Part shown: piece after piece, positions 8,858 to 18,898 of the stretch
Layout of the letters: every line of letters starts with the position of its first letter
Numbering within the stretch: the first letter of the stretch is position 1
Source: Pseudonocardia sp.
GTDB taxonomy: Bacteria; Actinomycetota; Actinomycetes; Mycobacteriales; Pseudonocardiaceae
Direction: 5' to 3'
DNA length: 49,954 nt
NCBI GenBank assembly: GCA_016794615.1
Contig: JAEUJO010000252.1
Location: forward strand, 1-49,954
The notes under the pieces: model-generated
Database searches by the model: none
Seen by the model: the letters and a program-made list of their open reading frames with translations, nothing else
Told to the model about the DNA's origin: nothing
Program-made: the position numbers and the translations under genes

Positions 8858-8925
8858 GTGCCAGCCCAGCTCAGCCGACCCGCGGCGGGCGACCGGTGCG
8901 GGCCGAAGCGTGTCCACGGGTGGGA

Positions 8926-9759
8926 TCACCAGTCCGCCGGGAGGGTGAGGATCCGCGGGCCGTCATCGGTCACCGCGACCGAGTGCTCCCAGTGCGCAGC
9001 CCGGCTGCCGTCCGCCGTGACGACCGTCCAGCCGTCGTCGAGCTCACGGGTCTCCGGATTCCCGGCCGTCAGCATCGGTTCGACGGCCAGCGCCATGCCC
9101 ACGACCAGCCGGGGGCCCTGCCCGGGGGCGCCGTGGTTGGCCAGGAACGGGTCCATGTGCATGGACGTGCCGATGCCGTGTCCGCCGTACTCCTCGACAA
9201 TGCCGTAGGTGACGCCGTCCCGGCGGCCGGCGGCCTCGGTCGCGGTCTGCACGGCGTGCGAGACGTCACTGAGCCGCGCGCCGGCTCGGACAGCCGCGAT
9301 CCCCGCCTCCAGGGTCTCCCGGCACGCGGCCGACAGGGCGAGGTCGGCCGGTGCGCCGGGCCCCACGGCGACAGTGACGGCGGCGTCGCCGTGCCAGCCC
9401 TCGACGATCGCCCCGCAGTCGACCGACAGCAGATCGCCTGCGGCGAGGACCTGGGTGGCGGCCGGGATGCCGTGCACGATCTGCTCGTTCACCGACGCGC
9501 AGATCGACGCCGGGAAGCCGTGGTAGCCGAGGAACGACGGCACACCGCCGCCGTCCCGGATGACCTGCTCGGCGATCGCGTCGAGCGCACCGGTGCTCAC
9601 CCCGGGCCGGGCGGCCGCGGTGACGGCGGCGAGGGCCCGGGCGACGAGCGCGCCGGCGACCCGCATGGCGTCGATCTCGCCCGGGGTCTTGAGCTCGATG
9701 TCACGGCCACGCCAGCGGGCGAGGACGGCGCGCACCCCGCTGCGCGCATCTCGGCTCAT
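8926..9759 (-). CDS. map: Methionine aminopeptidase, type I
   Basis: Removes the initiator methionine from nascent proteins. It is 277 aa, starting [20 protein letters not shown]. Metal ligands are visible in the expected order: the two Asp in [19 protein letters not shown], His in [14 protein letters not shown], Glu in ALAVEPML and Glu in [18 protein letters not shown] at 9759 is supported by GAGG 5 nt upstream and by the 13-nt spacing from adk. secY-adk-map is the standard actinobacterial order at the end of the spc operon. Confidence 0.96.
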   Translation of the reverse strand: MSRDARSGVRAVLARWRGRDIELKTPGEIDAMRVAGALVARALAAVTAAARPGVSTGALDAIAEQVIRDGGGVPSFLGYHGFPASICASVNEQIVHGIPAATQVLAAGDLLSVDCGAIVEGWHGDAAVTVAVGPGAPADLALSAACRETLEAGIAAVRAGARLSDVSHAVQTATEAAGRRDGVTYGIVEEYGGHGIGTSMHMDPFLANHGAPGQGPRLVVGMALAVEPMLTAGNPETRELDDGWTVVTADGSRAAHWEHSVAVTDDGPRILTLPADW

Positions 9760-9772
9760 CGACGCCTCGTGA

Positions 9773-10321
9773 TCACCGGGCCGGCAGCGCGTCCACGAGC
9801 CGCCCGGCGATCTCGTCCATCGACCCGACACCGTCGACGCTGATGAGCTTGGCGCGGTAGTGGTCGAGCAGCGGGGCGGTCTCGTCGCGGTAGACCTTCT
9901 GCCGGTTGCGGATCACGTCTTCGGTGTCGTCGCTGCGGCCCCTGCCGAGCAGCCGCGCGACCACGGCGTCGTCGGGGACCGCGAGCTCGACGACGGCGTC
10001 GAGGCCGACGCCCAACTCCTCCAGCATGACGTCGAGAGTGTTGGCCTGCGGCACGGTGCGCGGGAAGCCGTCGAGGATGAAGCCCTTCGTGGCGTCCGGC
10101 TCGGCCAGGCGGGCGCGGACCATGCTGCTGGTCACCTCGTCCGGCACCAGGTTGCCGGCGTCCATGTAGCGCTTGGCCTCGACACCCAGCGGCGTCATCT
10201 CCTTGAGGTTCGCCCGGAACAGCTCGCCGGTGGAGATGTGCGGCACGTCCAGATGCCGTGCCAACCGCTCTGCCTGCGTACCCTTGCCCGCCCCCGGCGG
10301 ACCCACCAGAACCAACCGCAC
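9773..10321 (-). CDS. adk: Adenylate kinase
   Basis: Converts ATP plus AMP to two ADP. The 182-aa enzyme has the P-loop [10 protein letters not shown] (residues 7-16), STGELFR and the AMP-site segment [13 protein letters not shown]. It has a short LID ([19 protein letters not shown]) without zinc cysteines, the short form usual in actinobacteria. GTG start at 10321 lies behind GGAGGAAAC. It sits 77 nt downstream of secY and 13 nt upstream of map. Confidence 0.97.
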   Translation of the reverse strand: MRLVLVGPPGAGKGTQAERLARHLDVPHISTGELFRANLKEMTPLGVEAKRYMDAGNLVPDEVTSSMVRARLAEPDATKGFILDGFPRTVPQANTLDVMLEELGVGLDAVVELAVPDDAVVARLLGRGRSDDTEDVIRNRQKVYRDETAPLLDHYRAKLISVDGVGSMDEIAGRLVDALPAR

Positions 10322-10398
10322 GTTTCCTCCACACCTCGACGCGACAGAAGCCTCGACACGACCCCGGCGGCCGAAGGCCGACGGTGGCTGGCCTGACG

Positions 10399-11709
10399 TT
10401 AGCGCAGGAATCCCTCATAATTGCGCTGCATGAGCTGACTCTCGATCTGCTTGACCGTATCGAGGCCGACCCCCACCATGATCAGCACGGCGGTTCCGCC
10501 GAACGGGAAGTTCTGGTTCTGACCGCTCCCGGTGATGCCGAGGAAGAAGTTGGGCAGCACCGCGATGATGCCCAGGTAGAGCGATCCGGGCAGGGTGATC
10601 CGCGAGAGCACGAAGTTCAGGTACTCGGCCGTCGGCCGACCGGGGCGGATGCCGGGGATGAACCCGCCGAACTTCTTCATCTCGTCGGCCCGCTCGTCCG
10701 GGTTGAACGTGATCCCGACGTAGAAGTAGGTGAAGAAGATGATCAAGCCGATGTACAGGATGATGTGGAGCCAGTTCGACTGGTCGACCAGATAGGTCTG
10801 GACGAACCGCTGGAACGCGCCACCCTCGGAACCAGCCAGCCGGGAGATCAGGTCGGGCAGGTAGAGCAGCGACGATCCGAAGATCACCGGGATGACGCCG
10901 GCCTGGTTCACCTTGAGCGGCAGATAGGTCGACGTACCGCCGTACATGCGCCGCCCGACCATGCGCTTGGCGTACTGGACGGGGATGCGCCGCTGGCCCT
11001 GCTCGACGAAGACGACGCTCGCGATGATGGCCAGGCCGAACACGCAGACGCCGGCGAAGACCAGCCCGCCGGAGTTCTGCAGGATGTTGCGCCCCTCCGC
11101 GGGGATCCGGGCGGCGATCGAGGAGAAGATCAGCAGCGACATGCCGTTGCCGATGCCGCGCTCGGTGACCTGCTCGCCCAGCCACATGATCACCGCGGTC
11201 CCCGCCGTCATCGTGATGACGATGATCGAGAGCGTGAAGATGCTGGATCCCGGGATGACCGGCTGGGTGCAGTTGCCGAACAGCTGCCCGCGGTCGGCGA
11301 GCGCCACGATGCCGGTGGACTGCAGGATCGCCAGCGCGATCGTCAGGTAGCGGGTGTACTGGGTCAGCTTGTTCTGACCCGACTGCCCTTCCTTCTTCAA
11401 CTGCTCGAATCGCGGGATGACCACGGTCAGCAACTGCACGATGATGCTGGCCGTGATGTAGGGCATGATGCCCAATGCGAAGATCGACAGCTGGAGCAGC
11501 GCCCCGCCGGAGAACAGGTTGATCAGCGAGTAGACACTGGAGTTCTCTCCGCCTTCGACCTGTCGGATGCACTCCTGGACGTTCGGGTAGGACACCCCGG
11601 GCGCCGGGATCGCGGCACCCAGACGGTAGACCGCGACCATCGCGAGCGTGAAGAGAATCTTCTTCCGGAGGTCCGGCGTGGTCAGGGCCGACCGGAAAGC
11701 GCTGAGCAC
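10399..11709 (-). CDS. secY: Protein translocase subunit SecY
   Basis: Central channel of the Sec translocon, 436 aa with ten predicted membrane helices. Typical segments are [47 protein letters not shown], the long cytoplasmic loop [20 protein letters not shown] and the C-terminal [11 protein letters not shown]. The start deserves note: AGGAGG directly abuts an ATG at 11715, which is too close. The GTG two codons on (11709) is 6 nt from AGGAGG and gives the family start MLSAFRSAL. It probably has its own promoter in the 230-nt gap after rplO. Confidence 0.97.
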   Translation of the reverse strand: MLSAFRSALTTPDLRKKILFTLAMVAVYRLGAAIPAPGVSYPNVQECIRQVEGGENSSVYSLINLFSGGALLQLSIFALGIMPYITASIIVQLLTVVIPRFEQLKKEGQSGQNKLTQYTRYLTIALAILQSTGIVALADRGQLFGNCTQPVIPGSSIFTLSIIVITMTAGTAVIMWLGEQVTERGIGNGMSLLIFSSIAARIPAEGRNILQNSGGLVFAGVCVFGLAIIASVVFVEQGQRRIPVQYAKRMVGRRMYGGTSTYLPLKVNQAGVIPVIFGSSLLYLPDLISRLAGSEGGAFQRFVQTYLVDQSNWLHIILYIGLIIFFTYFYVGITFNPDERADEMKKFGGFIPGIRPGRPTAEYLNFVLSRITLPGSLYLGIIAVLPNFFLGITGSGQNQNFPFGGTAVLIMVGVGLDTVKQIESQLMQRNYEGFLR

Positions 11710-11805
11710 CGACATCCTCCTGTACTGACTGCGGGCACTGGGGCCCGACGACCGGCGAGACCGCCGTCGCCCACCGCCGGTCCGACAAGCCGACCGGCGT
11801 AAGCG

Positions 11806-11811
11806 ACTCTA
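11806..11811 (-). promoter_or_regulatory. Candidate secY -10 element
   Basis: TAGAGT on the minus strand in the rplO-secY spacer, about 95 nt upstream of secY and downstream of the hairpin at 11838-11869. No convincing -35. Weak evidence for a separate secY-adk-map promoter. Confidence 0.3.
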
Positions 11812-11837
11812 ACAGCGGCACAGGAGCCGACACGGCA

Positions 11838-11869
11838 CGGACCGGCGCCCCTGACGGAGAGCCGGTCCG
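11838..11869 (-). terminator. Stem-loop between rplO and secY
   Basis: A perfect 9-bp stem (CGGACCGGC / GCCGGTCCG, 14-nt loop) lies about 75 nt downstream of the rplO stop. It may terminate or attenuate the spc transcript before secY. Confidence 0.5.
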
Positions 11870-11943
11870 CGTCGTCGACTGGTTCGCCACCCCACCTCCC
11901 CCGCCTGCACCGCGACGGCGGACAGGCGGGACGAAGGCCGGGT

Positions 11944-12387
11944 CTACAGCTCGGTGACCGAGCCGCCAGCATCAGCGATCTTGGCGCGGGCACTACCGGA
12001 GAACGCGTGCGCGCTGACCGTCAGTGCGACGCCGAGGTCGCCGTTGCCGAGGACCTTGACGGGCTTGTTGCGCCGGACGGCACCGGCCTCGGCCAGCTCC
12101 TCCGGGCCCACCGTGCCGCCGTCGGGGAACAGCGTGCCGAGGTCACCCACGTTGACGACCTGGTACTCCACCCGGAAGCGGTTGCGGAAACCCTTGAGCT
12201 TGGGCAGCCGCATGTGCAGCGGCATCTGCCCGCCCTCGAAGCCGGCCGGCACGTTCTTGCGGGCGCCCGTGCCCTTGGTACCGCGGCCCGCGGTCTTGCC
12301 GCCCTTGCCGCCCTCACCTCGACCGACGCGGGTCTTGGCGGTCTTGGCGCCCGCGGCGGGACGCAGGTCGTGGATCTTGATCGTCAT
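11944..12387 (-). CDS. rplO: 50S ribosomal protein L15
   Basis: Late-assembly large-subunit protein, 147 aa. The start [20 protein letters not shown], the Gly-rich [18 protein letters not shown] and [20 protein letters not shown] are diagnostic. The C-terminal domain with [20 protein letters not shown] is complete. ATG shares one base with the rpmD stop (TGATG). It is the last ribosomal gene before the secY spacer. Confidence 0.97.
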   Translation of the reverse strand: MTIKIHDLRPAAGAKTAKTRVGRGEGGKGGKTAGRGTKGTGARKNVPAGFEGGQMPLHMRLPKLKGFRNRFRVEYQVVNVGDLGTLFPDGGTVGPEELAEAGAVRRNKPVKVLGNGDLGVALTVSAHAFSGSARAKIADAGGSVTEL

Positions 12388-12569
12388 CAGGACACCTCCT
12401 CCACGGTCACGAGGTGGCGGACCGTGCGGATCATGCCGCGGATCTGCGGCGTGTCGTCGCGCTCCACGGACTGGCTGATCTTGCGTAGCCCGAGGGAGAG
12501 CAGCGTGGCCCGCTGGTTCTGCTTGCCACCGATCGCGCTGCGCACCTGGGTGATCTTCAGTGTCGGCAC
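12387..12569 (-). CDS. rpmD: 50S ribosomal protein L30
   Basis: A 60-aa protein with the L30 signature: [58 protein letters not shown] start at 12569 lies behind GAGGTGATCCC, just after the rpsE stop. Its stop overlaps the rplO start. Confidence 0.96.
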   Translation of the reverse strand: MPTLKITQVRSAIGGKQNQRATLLSLGLRKISQSVERDDTPQIRGMIRTVRHLVTVEEVS

Positions 12570-12573
12570 GGGA

Positions 12574-13206
12574 TCACCTCGCAGCCTGTGCGGCCGCAGC
12601 CCGGTCGCGCAGCATCTTGGCGGGAGCGACGTCCTCCAACGGCAGGCCGCGGCGGGCCGCGACCTCCTCGGGACGCTGGATCTGCTTCAGCGCGGCGACC
12701 GTGGCGTGCACGATGTTGATCGCGTTGTCACTGCCCAGCGACTTGCTGAGGATGTCGTGGACACCGGCACACTCCAGCACGGCACGCACCGGACCACCGG
12801 CGATGACGCCGGTACCGGGGCTGGCCGGGCGCAGCATGACCACGCCCGCGGCGGCCTCGCCCTGCACGCGGTGGACGATCGTGCCACCGATACGGGGGAC
12901 GCGGAAGAAGTTCTTCTTCGCCTCCTCGACCCCCTTGGCGATCGCCGCCGGCACCTCCTTGGCCTTGCCGTAGCCGACGCCCACCAGGCCGTCGCCGTCG
13001 CCGACGATCATCAGCGCGGTGAAGCTGAAGCGCCGACCACCCTTGACCACCTTGGCGACCCGGTTGATCGTCACCAGGCGCTCGATGTACGGGGTCTTGT
13101 CCTGGGCCGCCCCGCCACGGCCCCCGTCGCGGCGGTCCCGGCGGTCGCGGTTGTCGCCGCTGCCGCCCCCGGGGCCCCCGCCGTCACGCCGTGCACGTCC
13201 CGGCAT
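12574..13206 (-). CDS. rpsE: 30S ribosomal protein S5
   Basis: Decoding-site protein involved in fidelity and mRNA unwinding. It is 210 aa, with a Gly/Arg/Asp-rich actinobacterial N-terminal extension of about 35 residues. Then come the dsRBD-like domain ([40 protein letters not shown]) and the C-terminal domain ([38 protein letters not shown]). The ATG overlaps the stop of a 14-codon mini-ORF that begins directly after rplR. Confidence 0.97.
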   Translation of the reverse strand: MPGRARRDGGGPGGGSGDNRDRRDRRDGGRGGAAQDKTPYIERLVTINRVAKVVKGGRRFSFTALMIVGDGDGLVGVGYGKAKEVPAAIAKGVEEAKKNFFRVPRIGGTIVHRVQGEAAAGVVMLRPASPGTGVIAGGPVRAVLECAGVHDILSKSLGSDNAINIVHATVAALKQIQRPEEVAARRGLPLEDVAPAKMLRDRAAAAQAAR

Positions 13207-13250
13207 CAGGCGTTCCCTTCCATCATCTCGATCTTGTACTGGACCATCAT
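13206..13250 (-). CDS. Bridging mini-ORF between rplR and rpsE (14 aa)
   Basis: The frame reads [14 protein letters not shown]. It starts on the base after the rplR TAG, with CTGGAG inside the rplR 3' end at a usable distance. It ends in a TGA that shares a base with the rpsE ATG (TGATG). It therefore fills the 44-nt gap completely and could pass ribosomes from rplR to rpsE. No homologue is recognised; coupling is inferred. Confidence 0.4.
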   Translation of the reverse strand: MMVQYKIEMMEGNA

Positions 13251-13655
13251 CTAGAACTCCAGGCCGCCCTCACGGGCGGCGTCGGCGAGTGCGGCGACCC
13301 GACCGTGATAGAGGTAGCCTCCCCGGTCGAACACCACCGTGGTCAACCCGGCCTCGCGGGCGCGGGCGGCGAGCAGCGCGCCTACCTTCGCGGCCTTCGC
13401 CTTCTTGTCGCCATCGAACGCCCGGACGCCGGCCTCCAGGGTGGACGCCGCGGCCAGCGTATGGCCCGCCACGTCGTCGATCAGCTGGGCCGCCATGTGC
13501 CGCGAGCTGCGGTTGACCACCAGGCGCGGCCGCGCCGGGGTGCCGTTGACCTTCTTCCGCAGGCGGGCGTGCCGACGGGTGCGCGAGCGGCGCCGCTCCA
13601 GCGAGACGCGGGATGCGGTGCGCTTCTTGGCGTTGGCAGAAAGTGTATCGGCCAT
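13251..13655 (-). CDS. rplR: 50S ribosomal protein L18
   Basis: 5S rRNA-binding protein of the central protuberance, 134 aa from ATG at 13655. Features are [59 protein letters not shown] and the conserved REGGLEF C-terminus. A GTG two codons upstream, overlapping the rplF stop, is an alternative start. It is followed immediately by a mini-ORF leading to rpsE. Confidence 0.97.
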   Translation of the reverse strand: MADTLSANAKKRTASRVSLERRRSRTRRHARLRKKVNGTPARPRLVVNRSSRHMAAQLIDDVAGHTLAAASTLEAGVRAFDGDKKAKAAKVGALLAARAREAGLTTVVFDRGGYLYHGRVAALADAAREGGLEF

Positions 13656-13657
13656 GA

Positions 13658-14197
13658 TCACTTACCTGTCTTTCCGACCTTGCGCCGGACGACCTCGCCG
13701 GCGTACCGCACGCCCTTGCCCTTGTACGGCTCCGGCTTGCGGATCTTGCGGATGTTCGCGGCGGTCTCGCCGACCAGTTGCTTGTCGATGCCCGACACGG
13801 AGAACCGCGTGGGGGCCTCGACGGCAAAGGTGATGCCGGCGGGCGGCTCGACCACGACCGGGTGGCTGAAGCCGAGCGCGAACTCGAGGTTCGCCCCACG
13901 CAGCGCGACGCGGTAGCCGACGCCGACGATCTCCAGCTTCTTCTCGTAGCCGGCGGTCACGCCGGTGACGAGGTTCTGGACGAGCGAGCGTGACAGGCCG
14001 TGCATGGCCTTGCTGCGCCGCTCGTCATCCGGCCGCTTGAGCTGCACGGTGCCGTCGTCGGCACGCTCGATGCTGATGGGCTCGACCACCGTGTGCGACA
14101 GGGTGCCCTTCGGCCCCTTGACCGTCACCGTGCGGCCGTCGATGGCCACGTCCACCCCGGACGGCACGGTGATCGGAAGCTTCCCGATGCGGGACAT
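13658..14197 (-). CDS. rplF: 50S ribosomal protein L6
   Basis: Two-domain protein near the sarcin-ricin loop and L7/L12 stalk base, 179 aa. It begins [20 protein letters not shown], has [20 protein letters not shown] in the middle, and ends with the RNA-binding signature [20 protein letters not shown] and VGKTGK. It lies 12 nt after rpsH. Confidence 0.98.
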   Translation of the reverse strand: MSRIGKLPITVPSGVDVAIDGRTVTVKGPKGTLSHTVVEPISIERADDGTVQLKRPDDERRSKAMHGLSRSLVQNLVTGVTAGYEKKLEIVGVGYRVALRGANLEFALGFSHPVVVEPPAGITFAVEAPTRFSVSGIDKQLVGETAANIRKIRKPEPYKGKGVRYAGEVVRRKVGKTGK

Positions 14198-14209
14198 TGT
14201 CCTAACCCC

Positions 14210-14608
14210 TCACCAGACGTAGGCGAGGACTTCGCCGCCCACGCCGTTCTTGTGCGCCTGCCGCTCGGTCTGGAGACCGTTCGACGTCGAGATGATCGCG
14301 ACGCCCAGGCCGCCGAGGACCCGGGGCAGATTGGTCGACTTCGCGTAGACCCGCAGGCCGGGCTTGGACACCCGGCGCAGGCCGGCGATGCTGCGCTCGC
14401 GGTTGCGCCCGTACTTGAGTTCGATCACCAGGGTCTTCCCGACCTCGGCGTCCTCGGTGCGATGCGACGCGATGTAGCCCTCGCGCTGCAGAATCTCGGC
14501 GATCGCCACCTTCAGCTTCGAGTGCGGCATCACGACCTGGTCGTGGTAGGCCGAGTTCGCGTTGCGCAGACGGGTGAGCATGTCTGCGATCGGATCGGTC
14601 ATCGTCAT
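14210..14608 (-). CDS. rpsH: 30S ribosomal protein S8
   Basis: Central-domain 16S rRNA binder and, in E. coli, the spc operon repressor. It is 132 aa, [20 protein letters not shown], ending with the family signature [20 protein letters not shown] and EVLAYVW. A start two codons later (MTDP) is equally possible. No strong ribosome-binding site is visible; the 124-nt gap from rpsN has no recognised gene. Confidence 0.97.
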   Translation of the reverse strand: MTMTDPIADMLTRLRNANSAYHDQVVMPHSKLKVAIAEILQREGYIASHRTEDAEVGKTLVIELKYGRNRERSIAGLRRVSKPGLRVYAKSTNLPRVLGGLGVAIISTSNGLQTERQAHKNGVGGEVLAYVW

Positions 14609-14732
14609 GTGACGTGATCACTTTCCCGCCGCGGTTCCCCGCGCCTCCCGGATCCGGGTGTCCCGGACGGGCGGAGCAAGGCCTACGGCGATTCGTTGTT
14701 GATCCGGTGCGTCGCGTCCGGATCGTCTGCAG

Positions 14733-14918
14733 CTACCAGCTGCTCTTGCTGACGCCGGGCAGTTCGCCGCGGTGCGCCATCTGCCGGACACAGATGCGGC
14801 ACAGCCCGAACTTGCGCAGCACCGCGCGGGGACGCCCGCACTTCTGGCAGCGGGTGTAGCCGCGGACCTTGAACTTCGGCTTGGCCGCGGCCTTGATGAC
14901 GAGGGCCTTCTTGGCCAT
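14733..14918 (-). CDS. rpsN: 30S ribosomal protein S14, type Z (zinc form)
   Basis: A 61-aa short S14 with [20 protein letters not shown] and two CxxC pairs (Cys24/Cys27 in CQKCGRPR, Cys40/Cys43 in CRIC), so it should bind zinc. It ends [14 protein letters not shown] is one base after the stop of a 17-codon mini-ORF and uses a GGGAGG ribosome-binding site duplicated from the end of rplE. Confidence 0.97.
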   Translation of the reverse strand: MAKKALVIKAAAKPKFKVRGYTRCQKCGRPRAVLRKFGLCRICVRQMAHRGELPGVSKSSW

Positions 14919-14989
14919 CTCACGCCTCCCTGAAAGCCGGCACGGGAAGCCCGGACGGCAACGTCATACTCATCTCACGCCTCCCTGAA
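14916..14989 (-). repeat. Direct repeat of the rplE 3' end / start-codon junction
   Basis: A 19-nt sequence carrying the ribosome-binding site, stop and next ATG (plus-strand CATCTCACGCCTCCCTGAA) occurs at 14916-14934 and again at 14971-14989. Similarity extends outward over about 36 nt of the rplE 3' end, with one mismatch and a 7-nt insertion. This looks like an imperfect tandem duplication. Confidence 0.85.
14920..14973 (-). CDS. Bridging mini-ORF between rplE and rpsN (17 aa), duplicated rplE tail
   Basis: The frame reads [17 protein letters not shown]. Its last four residues repeat the FREA terminus of L5, because the DNA is a duplicate of the rplE 3' end. ATG lies one base after the rplE TGA behind GGGAGG; its own TGA is one base before the rpsN ATG behind the second GGGAGG. 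Whether the peptide is made or matters is unknown; it would preserve coupling across the inserted 55 nt. Confidence 0.45.
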   Translation of the reverse strand: MSMTLPSGLPVPAFREA

Positions 14990-15556
14990 CGGGAAGCCCA
15001 GACGGCGCAGCAGCGCCCGGCCCTCCTCGTTCGTTGTCGCCGTCGTGACGACGGTGATGTCCATGCCGCGCGGGCGGTCGATGCTGTCCGGGTTGATCTC
15101 GTGGAACATCGACTGTTCCGTGAGACCGAACGTGTAGTTGCCCCGGCCGTCGAACTGGGTCGGCGACAGGCCGCGGAAGTCACGGATACGCGGCAGCGCG
15201 ATCGTCAGCAGCCGGTCCAGGAACTCCCACATCCGGTCGCCGCGAAGCGTGACCTTCGCCCCGATGGGCATGCCCTCGCGCAGCTTGAACTGCGCGATGG
15301 ACTTGGTCGCCCGGCGAACCTGCGGCTTCTGACCGGTGATCGTGGCCAGGTCGCGAACCGCGCCGTCGATCAGCTTCGCGTCGCGGGCGGCGTCTCCGAC
15401 ACCCATGTTGACGACGACCTTGACGACGCCCGGGATCTGCATGACGTTGCCGTAGCCGAACTGCTCCCGCAGCCCGTCGCGGATCTCGTCGCGGTAGCGC
15501 TGCTTGAGCCTCGGCGCGACACGCTCTGCCGTGGTCGTCTCCCCAGAGGAAGTCAT
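14975..15556 (-). CDS. rplE: 50S ribosomal protein L5
   Basis: 5S rRNA-binding protein contacting P-site tRNA, 193 aa. Diagnostic segments are [79 protein letters not shown] and [17 protein letters not shown]. It ends [11 protein letters not shown] shares one base with the rplX stop (TGATG). Confidence 0.97.
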   Translation of the reverse strand: MTSSGETTTAERVAPRLKQRYRDEIRDGLREQFGYGNVMQIPGVVKVVVNMGVGDAARDAKLIDGAVRDLATITGQKPQVRRATKSIAQFKLREGMPIGAKVTLRGDRMWEFLDRLLTIALPRIRDFRGLSPTQFDGRGNYTFGLTEQSMFHEINPDSIDRPRGMDITVVTTATTNEEGRALLRRLGFPFREA

Positions 15557-15870
15557 CACAGCTCCTTCCCGTTGCGCCGGGAGATCCGGACCCGCTTGCC
15601 GTCGTCCGTGGTCTTCTTGCCCAGGCGCGCCGGCTTGCCGTCGGAGTCGATCACCATCACGTTCGAGACGTGGATCGGCGCCTCCTGGGTGACGATGCCG
15701 CCCGACTGCGCGCCGCGCTGGTTCTGGCTCACCCGGGTGTGCTTCTTGATCCGGTTGACGCCCTCGACGAGCACCCGGTCCCGCGTCGGGTAGGCCTGGA
15801 TGACCTTGCCCCTGGCGCCCTTGTCCTTGCCTGCGATCACGAGGACCGTGTCGCCCTTCTTGACCTTCAT
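15556..15870 (-). CDS. rplX: 50S ribosomal protein L24
   Basis: Assembly initiator of the 50S subunit, 104 aa. It starts [20 protein letters not shown] (KOW motif) and continues [42 protein letters not shown] at 15870 has GAGGTGATCGC upstream. It overlaps the TGA of a 10-codon mini-ORF (ATGA). A GTG nine codons further upstream is less likely. Confidence 0.97.
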   Translation of the reverse strand: MKVKKGDTVLVIAGKDKGARGKVIQAYPTRDRVLVEGVNRIKKHTRVSQNQRGAQSGGIVTQEAPIHVSNVMVIDSDGKPARLGKKTTDDGKRVRISRRNGKEL

Positions 15871-15899
15871 GCGATCACCTCGCTGCGCTCGGTGCACAT
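15867..15899 (-). CDS. Bridging mini-ORF between rplN and rplX (10 aa)
   Basis: The frame reads [10 protein letters not shown]. It has a strong GGAGG 7 nt before ATG, and its TGA overlaps the rplX ATG (ATGA). It starts 50 nt after the rplN stop. Two near-copies of GAGCG(A/C)AGCGA lie in the rplN-rplX gap, one inside this mini-ORF. Function is unknown; coupling is inferred. Confidence 0.4.
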   Translation of the reverse strand: MCTERSEVIA

Positions 15900-15949
15900 G
15901 AGGGCACCTCCGCAGTGTCCAATGGTGTGTTCGCTTCGCTCACACACGG

Positions 15950-16318
15950 TTACAACACCTCCGGCGCAAGGGAGATGATCTTCATGAACCGCTTGTCGCG
16001 GAGCTCCCGACCGACCGGGCCGAAGATGCGGGTCCCGCGCGGTTCGCCGTCCTGCTTGATCAGCACAGCGGCGTTCTCGTCGAACCGGATGTAGGAGCCG
16101 TCCGGACGGCGCTTCTCCTTGACGGTGCGCACGATGACGGCCTTGACGACGTCACCGCGCTTCACCCCGGCGCCCGGGATGGCCTCCTTCACCGTGGCGA
16201 CGATGATGTCGCCGATGCCGGCGTAACGCCGCGACGAGCCACCCAGCACCCGGATGCAGAGAATCTCTTTCGCACCGGTGTTGTCCGCGACGCGAAGCCG
16301 TGACTCCTGCTGGATCAC
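15950..16318 (-). CDS. rplN: 50S ribosomal protein L14
   Basis: Intersubunit-bridge protein, 122 aa. Its signature is [20 protein letters not shown] at the start, then [36 protein letters not shown] and [23 protein letters not shown] start at 16318. It is separated from rpsQ by 46 nt, and from rplX by 79 nt that hold a small GTGTGT/ACACAC stem-loop and a mini-ORF. Confidence 0.98.
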   Translation of the reverse strand: MIQQESRLRVADNTGAKEILCIRVLGGSSRRYAGIGDIIVATVKEAIPGAGVKRGDVVKAVIVRTVKEKRRPDGSYIRFDENAAVLIKQDGEPRGTRIFGPVGRELRDKRFMKIISLAPEVL

Positions 16319-16364
16319 GACGTCACCCCGTCCCGCCGGTCAGGCGACCCACCTGCCAACGTGC

Positions 16365-16646
16365 TCACTTCGCCTTCTCCAGGATCTCTACCAGCCGCCA
16401 GCGCTTCGTCGCCGACAGCGGCCGCGTCTCCATCAGACGGACCCGGTCACCGACGCCGGCCGTGTTGGCCTCGTCATGCGCCTTGACCTTGCTGGTCCGC
16501 CGGATGACCTTGCCGTACAGCGGGTGCTTCACCCGGTCCTCGAGGCTGACCACGATCGTCTTGTCCATCTTGTCGGACACGACCAGTCCCTCACGGACCT
16601 TTCGCTCCCCGCGCGGCTTCGAACTCGACTCGAGTCGCTCGGTCAT
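16365..16646 (-). CDS. rpsQ: 30S ribosomal protein S17
   Basis: OB-fold 16S rRNA binder, 93 aa, with [60 protein letters not shown] and VEILEKAK. Its ATG overlaps the rpmC stop by 4 nt (ATGA). Confidence 0.97.
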   Translation of the reverse strand: MTERLESSSKPRGERKVREGLVVSDKMDKTIVVSLEDRVKHPLYGKVIRRTSKVKAHDEANTAGVGDRVRLMETRPLSATKRWRLVEILEKAK

Positions 16647-16888
16647 GACACTTCACCCATCTCCTGAGGCGCGCTCGACAACCCGAGCTCGCGCTCCCGC
16701 ATCACGGTGTAGACCCGCGCGATGTCGTGGCGGACGGTGCGCAGCCGCTGGTTGTTGTCCAACTGCCCGGTGGCCATCTGGAATCGGAGGTTGAACAGCT
16801 CCTCCTTGGCCTCCCGGACCCGCAGCACGAGCTCCTCGTCGGTCAGCTCGCGCAGGTCGGCGGCCGACGTCGCGGTACCGCGCGCCAT
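16643..16888 (-). CDS. rpmC: 50S ribosomal protein L29
   Basis: Exit-tunnel protein and SRP/trigger-factor docking partner, 81 aa: [61 protein letters not shown] shares a base with the rplP stop (TGATG). Confidence 0.97.
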   Translation of the reverse strand: MARGTATSAADLRELTDEELVLRVREAKEELFNLRFQMATGQLDNNQRLRTVRHDIARVYTVMRERELGLSSAPQEMGEVS

Positions 16889-17307
16889 CAGATGTCACCA
16901 CCCTCACGGGTCACGATCCGGCACTTCATCGGCAGCTTGTGAATCGCGCGGCGCAGCGCCTCGCGCGCGGTCTGCTCGTTCGGGTAGCTCATCTCGAACA
17001 GGACGCGACCCGGCTTGACGTTGGTGACCCAGAACTCCGGCGACCCCTTGCCGGAACCCATGCGGGTCTCGGCGGGCTTCTTGGTCAGCGGCCGGTCCGG
17101 GAAGATGTTGATCCAGACCTTGCCACCACGGCGGATGTGCCGGTTGATCGCGATACGCGCCGACTCGATCTGCCGGTTCGTCACGTACGCGGGCTCCAGC
17201 GCCTGGATGCCGAGATCGCCGAACGTGACGCGGGTGCCACCGGTGGCCGCGCCCGTGCGGTGCGGCCGGTGCTGCTTGCGGTGCTTGACCTTGCGGGGGA
17301 TCAGCAT
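16888..17307 (-). CDS. rplP: 50S ribosomal protein L16
   Basis: Located near the A-site finger and required for peptidyl-transferase centre maturation. It is 139 aa: [20 protein letters not shown], then [60 protein letters not shown]. It lies 2 nt after rpsC. Confidence 0.98.
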   Translation of the reverse strand: MLIPRKVKHRKQHRPHRTGAATGGTRVTFGDLGIQALEPAYVTNRQIESARIAINRHIRRGGKVWINIFPDRPLTKKPAETRMGSGKGSPEFWVTNVKPGRVLFEMSYPNEQTAREALRRAIHKLPMKCRIVTREGGDI

Positions 17308-17309
17308 GA

Positions 17310-18146
17310 CTATGCCTCCCCACCCTGCGCGGCCTGGTCCGCCTCGATGGTCGCGATGCCGGCGCTCTTGTCCGGGGTGTCGGCGCGCTCGGCGGCGGCC
17401 CGCCCGGCCTCGGTCCCCGCCGACGTGGTGCCCGAAGCACCCGACCGGCGGCGCTGCGGACGCTCACGCCGCGGAGCCCGATCCGCGCTCGGCGCGACCG
17501 GTACACCCTCGCGGCGACCGCCGACGACGTCACCCTTGTAGATCCATACCTTCACACCGATGCGGCCGAAGGTGGTGCGGGCCTCGAACAGACCGTAGTC
17601 GATGTCCGCGCGCAGCGTGTGCAGCGGAACCCGACCCTCGCGGTAGAACTCCGAGCGCGACATCTCCGCGCCGCCCAGGCGGCCCGAGCACTGCACCCGG
17701 ATGCCCTTGACCTGCGGGCTGCGCATGGCCGACTGGATCGCCTTACGCATCGCGCGGCGGAACGCCACGCGGTTGCTCAGCTGCTCGGCGACACCCTGCG
17801 CGACGAGCTGCGCGTCCGACTCGGCGTTCTTGACCTCGAGGATGTTGAGCTGGACCTGCTTCTTGGTCAGCTTCTCGAGCTGGCCACGGATGCGGTCCGC
17901 CTCGGCACCCCGCCGGCCGATCACGATGCCCGGGCGCGCGGTGTGGATGTCCACCCGCACGCGGTCCCGGGTGCGCTCGATCTCGACCTTGGAGATGCCG
18001 GCCCGCTCCATGCCCTTGGAGAGCATGCGGCGGATCTCGACGTCTTCCTTCACGTACTCCGCGTACTGCTTGTCCGCGAACCAGCGCGACTTCCAGTCGG
18101 TGGTGATCCCGAGCCGGAACCCGTGCGGGTTGATCTTCTGACCCAT
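17310..18146 (-). CDS. rpsC: 30S ribosomal protein S3
   Basis: mRNA-entry protein of the 30S head with helicase activity, 278 aa. It has [20 protein letters not shown], the KH domain [20 protein letters not shown], and [21 protein letters not shown] low-complexity Ala/Arg/Asp-rich tail of about 65 residues follows, typical of actinobacterial S3. ATG overlaps the rplV stop (TGATG). Confidence 0.97.
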   Translation of the reverse strand: MGQKINPHGFRLGITTDWKSRWFADKQYAEYVKEDVEIRRMLSKGMERAGISKVEIERTRDRVRVDIHTARPGIVIGRRGAEADRIRGQLEKLTKKQVQLNILEVKNAESDAQLVAQGVAEQLSNRVAFRRAMRKAIQSAMRSPQVKGIRVQCSGRLGGAEMSRSEFYREGRVPLHTLRADIDYGLFEARTTFGRIGVKVWIYKGDVVGGRREGVPVAPSADRAPRRERPQRRRSGASGTTSAGTEAGRAAAERADTPDKSAGIATIEADQAAQGGEA

Positions 18147-18574
18147 CAGCGGGCCCTCCCCTTCGCACCGCCGCGGCCGCCGCGCCCGGTCTTGGCGGGC
18201 ACGGACTCGACCTCGACGGTGATGTGGCTCGTGCGCTTGCGGATCCGGTAGGCGCGGCCCTGGGCACGCGGTCGGATGCGCTTCAGCGTCGGGCCCTCGT
18301 CGGCGTAGGCCGCAGCCACCACGAGGGTGTCGCGGTCCAGGTCCAGGTTGTTCTCCGCGTTCGCGGCCGCACTGGCGACGACCTTGAACAGCGGGCGCGC
18401 CGCGGCGTGCGGGGTGAACCGCAGGATGTCCAGGGCCTCCGCCACGGGGCGACCCTTGATCATCGCGACGACGCGCCGCACCTTCGTCGGCGACATGTGG
18501 ACGTACTTCGCGATGGCACGGGCCCGAACGGGCTCGAGCACCGCAGCAGGGGCCGTTGCGGCATCTGCCGTCAT
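18146..18574 (-). CDS. rplV: 50S ribosomal protein L22
   Basis: Exit-tunnel constriction protein, 142 aa: [40 protein letters not shown], then [23 protein letters not shown] at 18574 is preferred because AAGGAGAGGG precedes it and the sequence matches the family. The open frame continues 55 codons upstream antisense-like into rpsS. Confidence 0.97.
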   Translation of the reverse strand: MTADAATAPAAVLEPVRARAIAKYVHMSPTKVRRVVAMIKGRPVAEALDILRFTPHAAARPLFKVVASAAANAENNLDLDRDTLVVAAAYADEGPTLKRIRPRAQGRAYRIRKRTSHITVEVESVPAKTGRGGRGGAKGRAR

Positions 18575-18602
18575 GGTGTCCCTCTCCTTCTGCTCGGGCC
18601 GC

Positions 18603-18884
18603 TCAGCGCCTACGCGCCTTGCGGTCGTCCTTGATATGGCCGCGGAAGGTCCGGGTGGGGGCGAACTCCCCCAGCTTGTGGCCGACCATCGAGTCGGACA
18701 CGAACACCGGCACGTGCTTGCGGCCGTCGTGCACCGCAATCGTGTGGCCGATCATGTCCGGGATGATGGTGGACCGGCGGGACCAGGTCCGGATCACGGT
18801 CTTCTTGCCGGATTCGTTGAGGACGTCCACCTTCTTGAGCAGGTGGTCGTCCACGAAGGGGCCCTTCTTCAGGCTGCGCGGCAT
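18603..18884 (-). CDS. rpsS: 30S ribosomal protein S19
   Basis: Head protein near the A site, 93 aa: [77 protein letters not shown]. 14 nt after rplB, 28 nt before rplV. Confidence 0.98.
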   Translation of the reverse strand: MPRSLKKGPFVDDHLLKKVDVLNESGKKTVIRTWSRRSTIIPDMIGHTIAVHDGRKHVPVFVSDSMVGHKLGEFAPTRTFRGHIKDDRKARRR

Positions 18885-18898
18885 CTTTACCTCCCTGC

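Noticed and set aside
14609..14732. TTG-initiated frame before rpsH ending at a TGA overlapping its start
   Set aside because: No convincing ribosome-binding site before the TTG; weaker than the five ATG-started mini-ORFs.
16316..16364. TTG-initiated short frame before rplN ending in GTGA overlap
   Set aside because: No Shine-Dalgarno sequence and the upstream part overlaps only spacer; could be chance.
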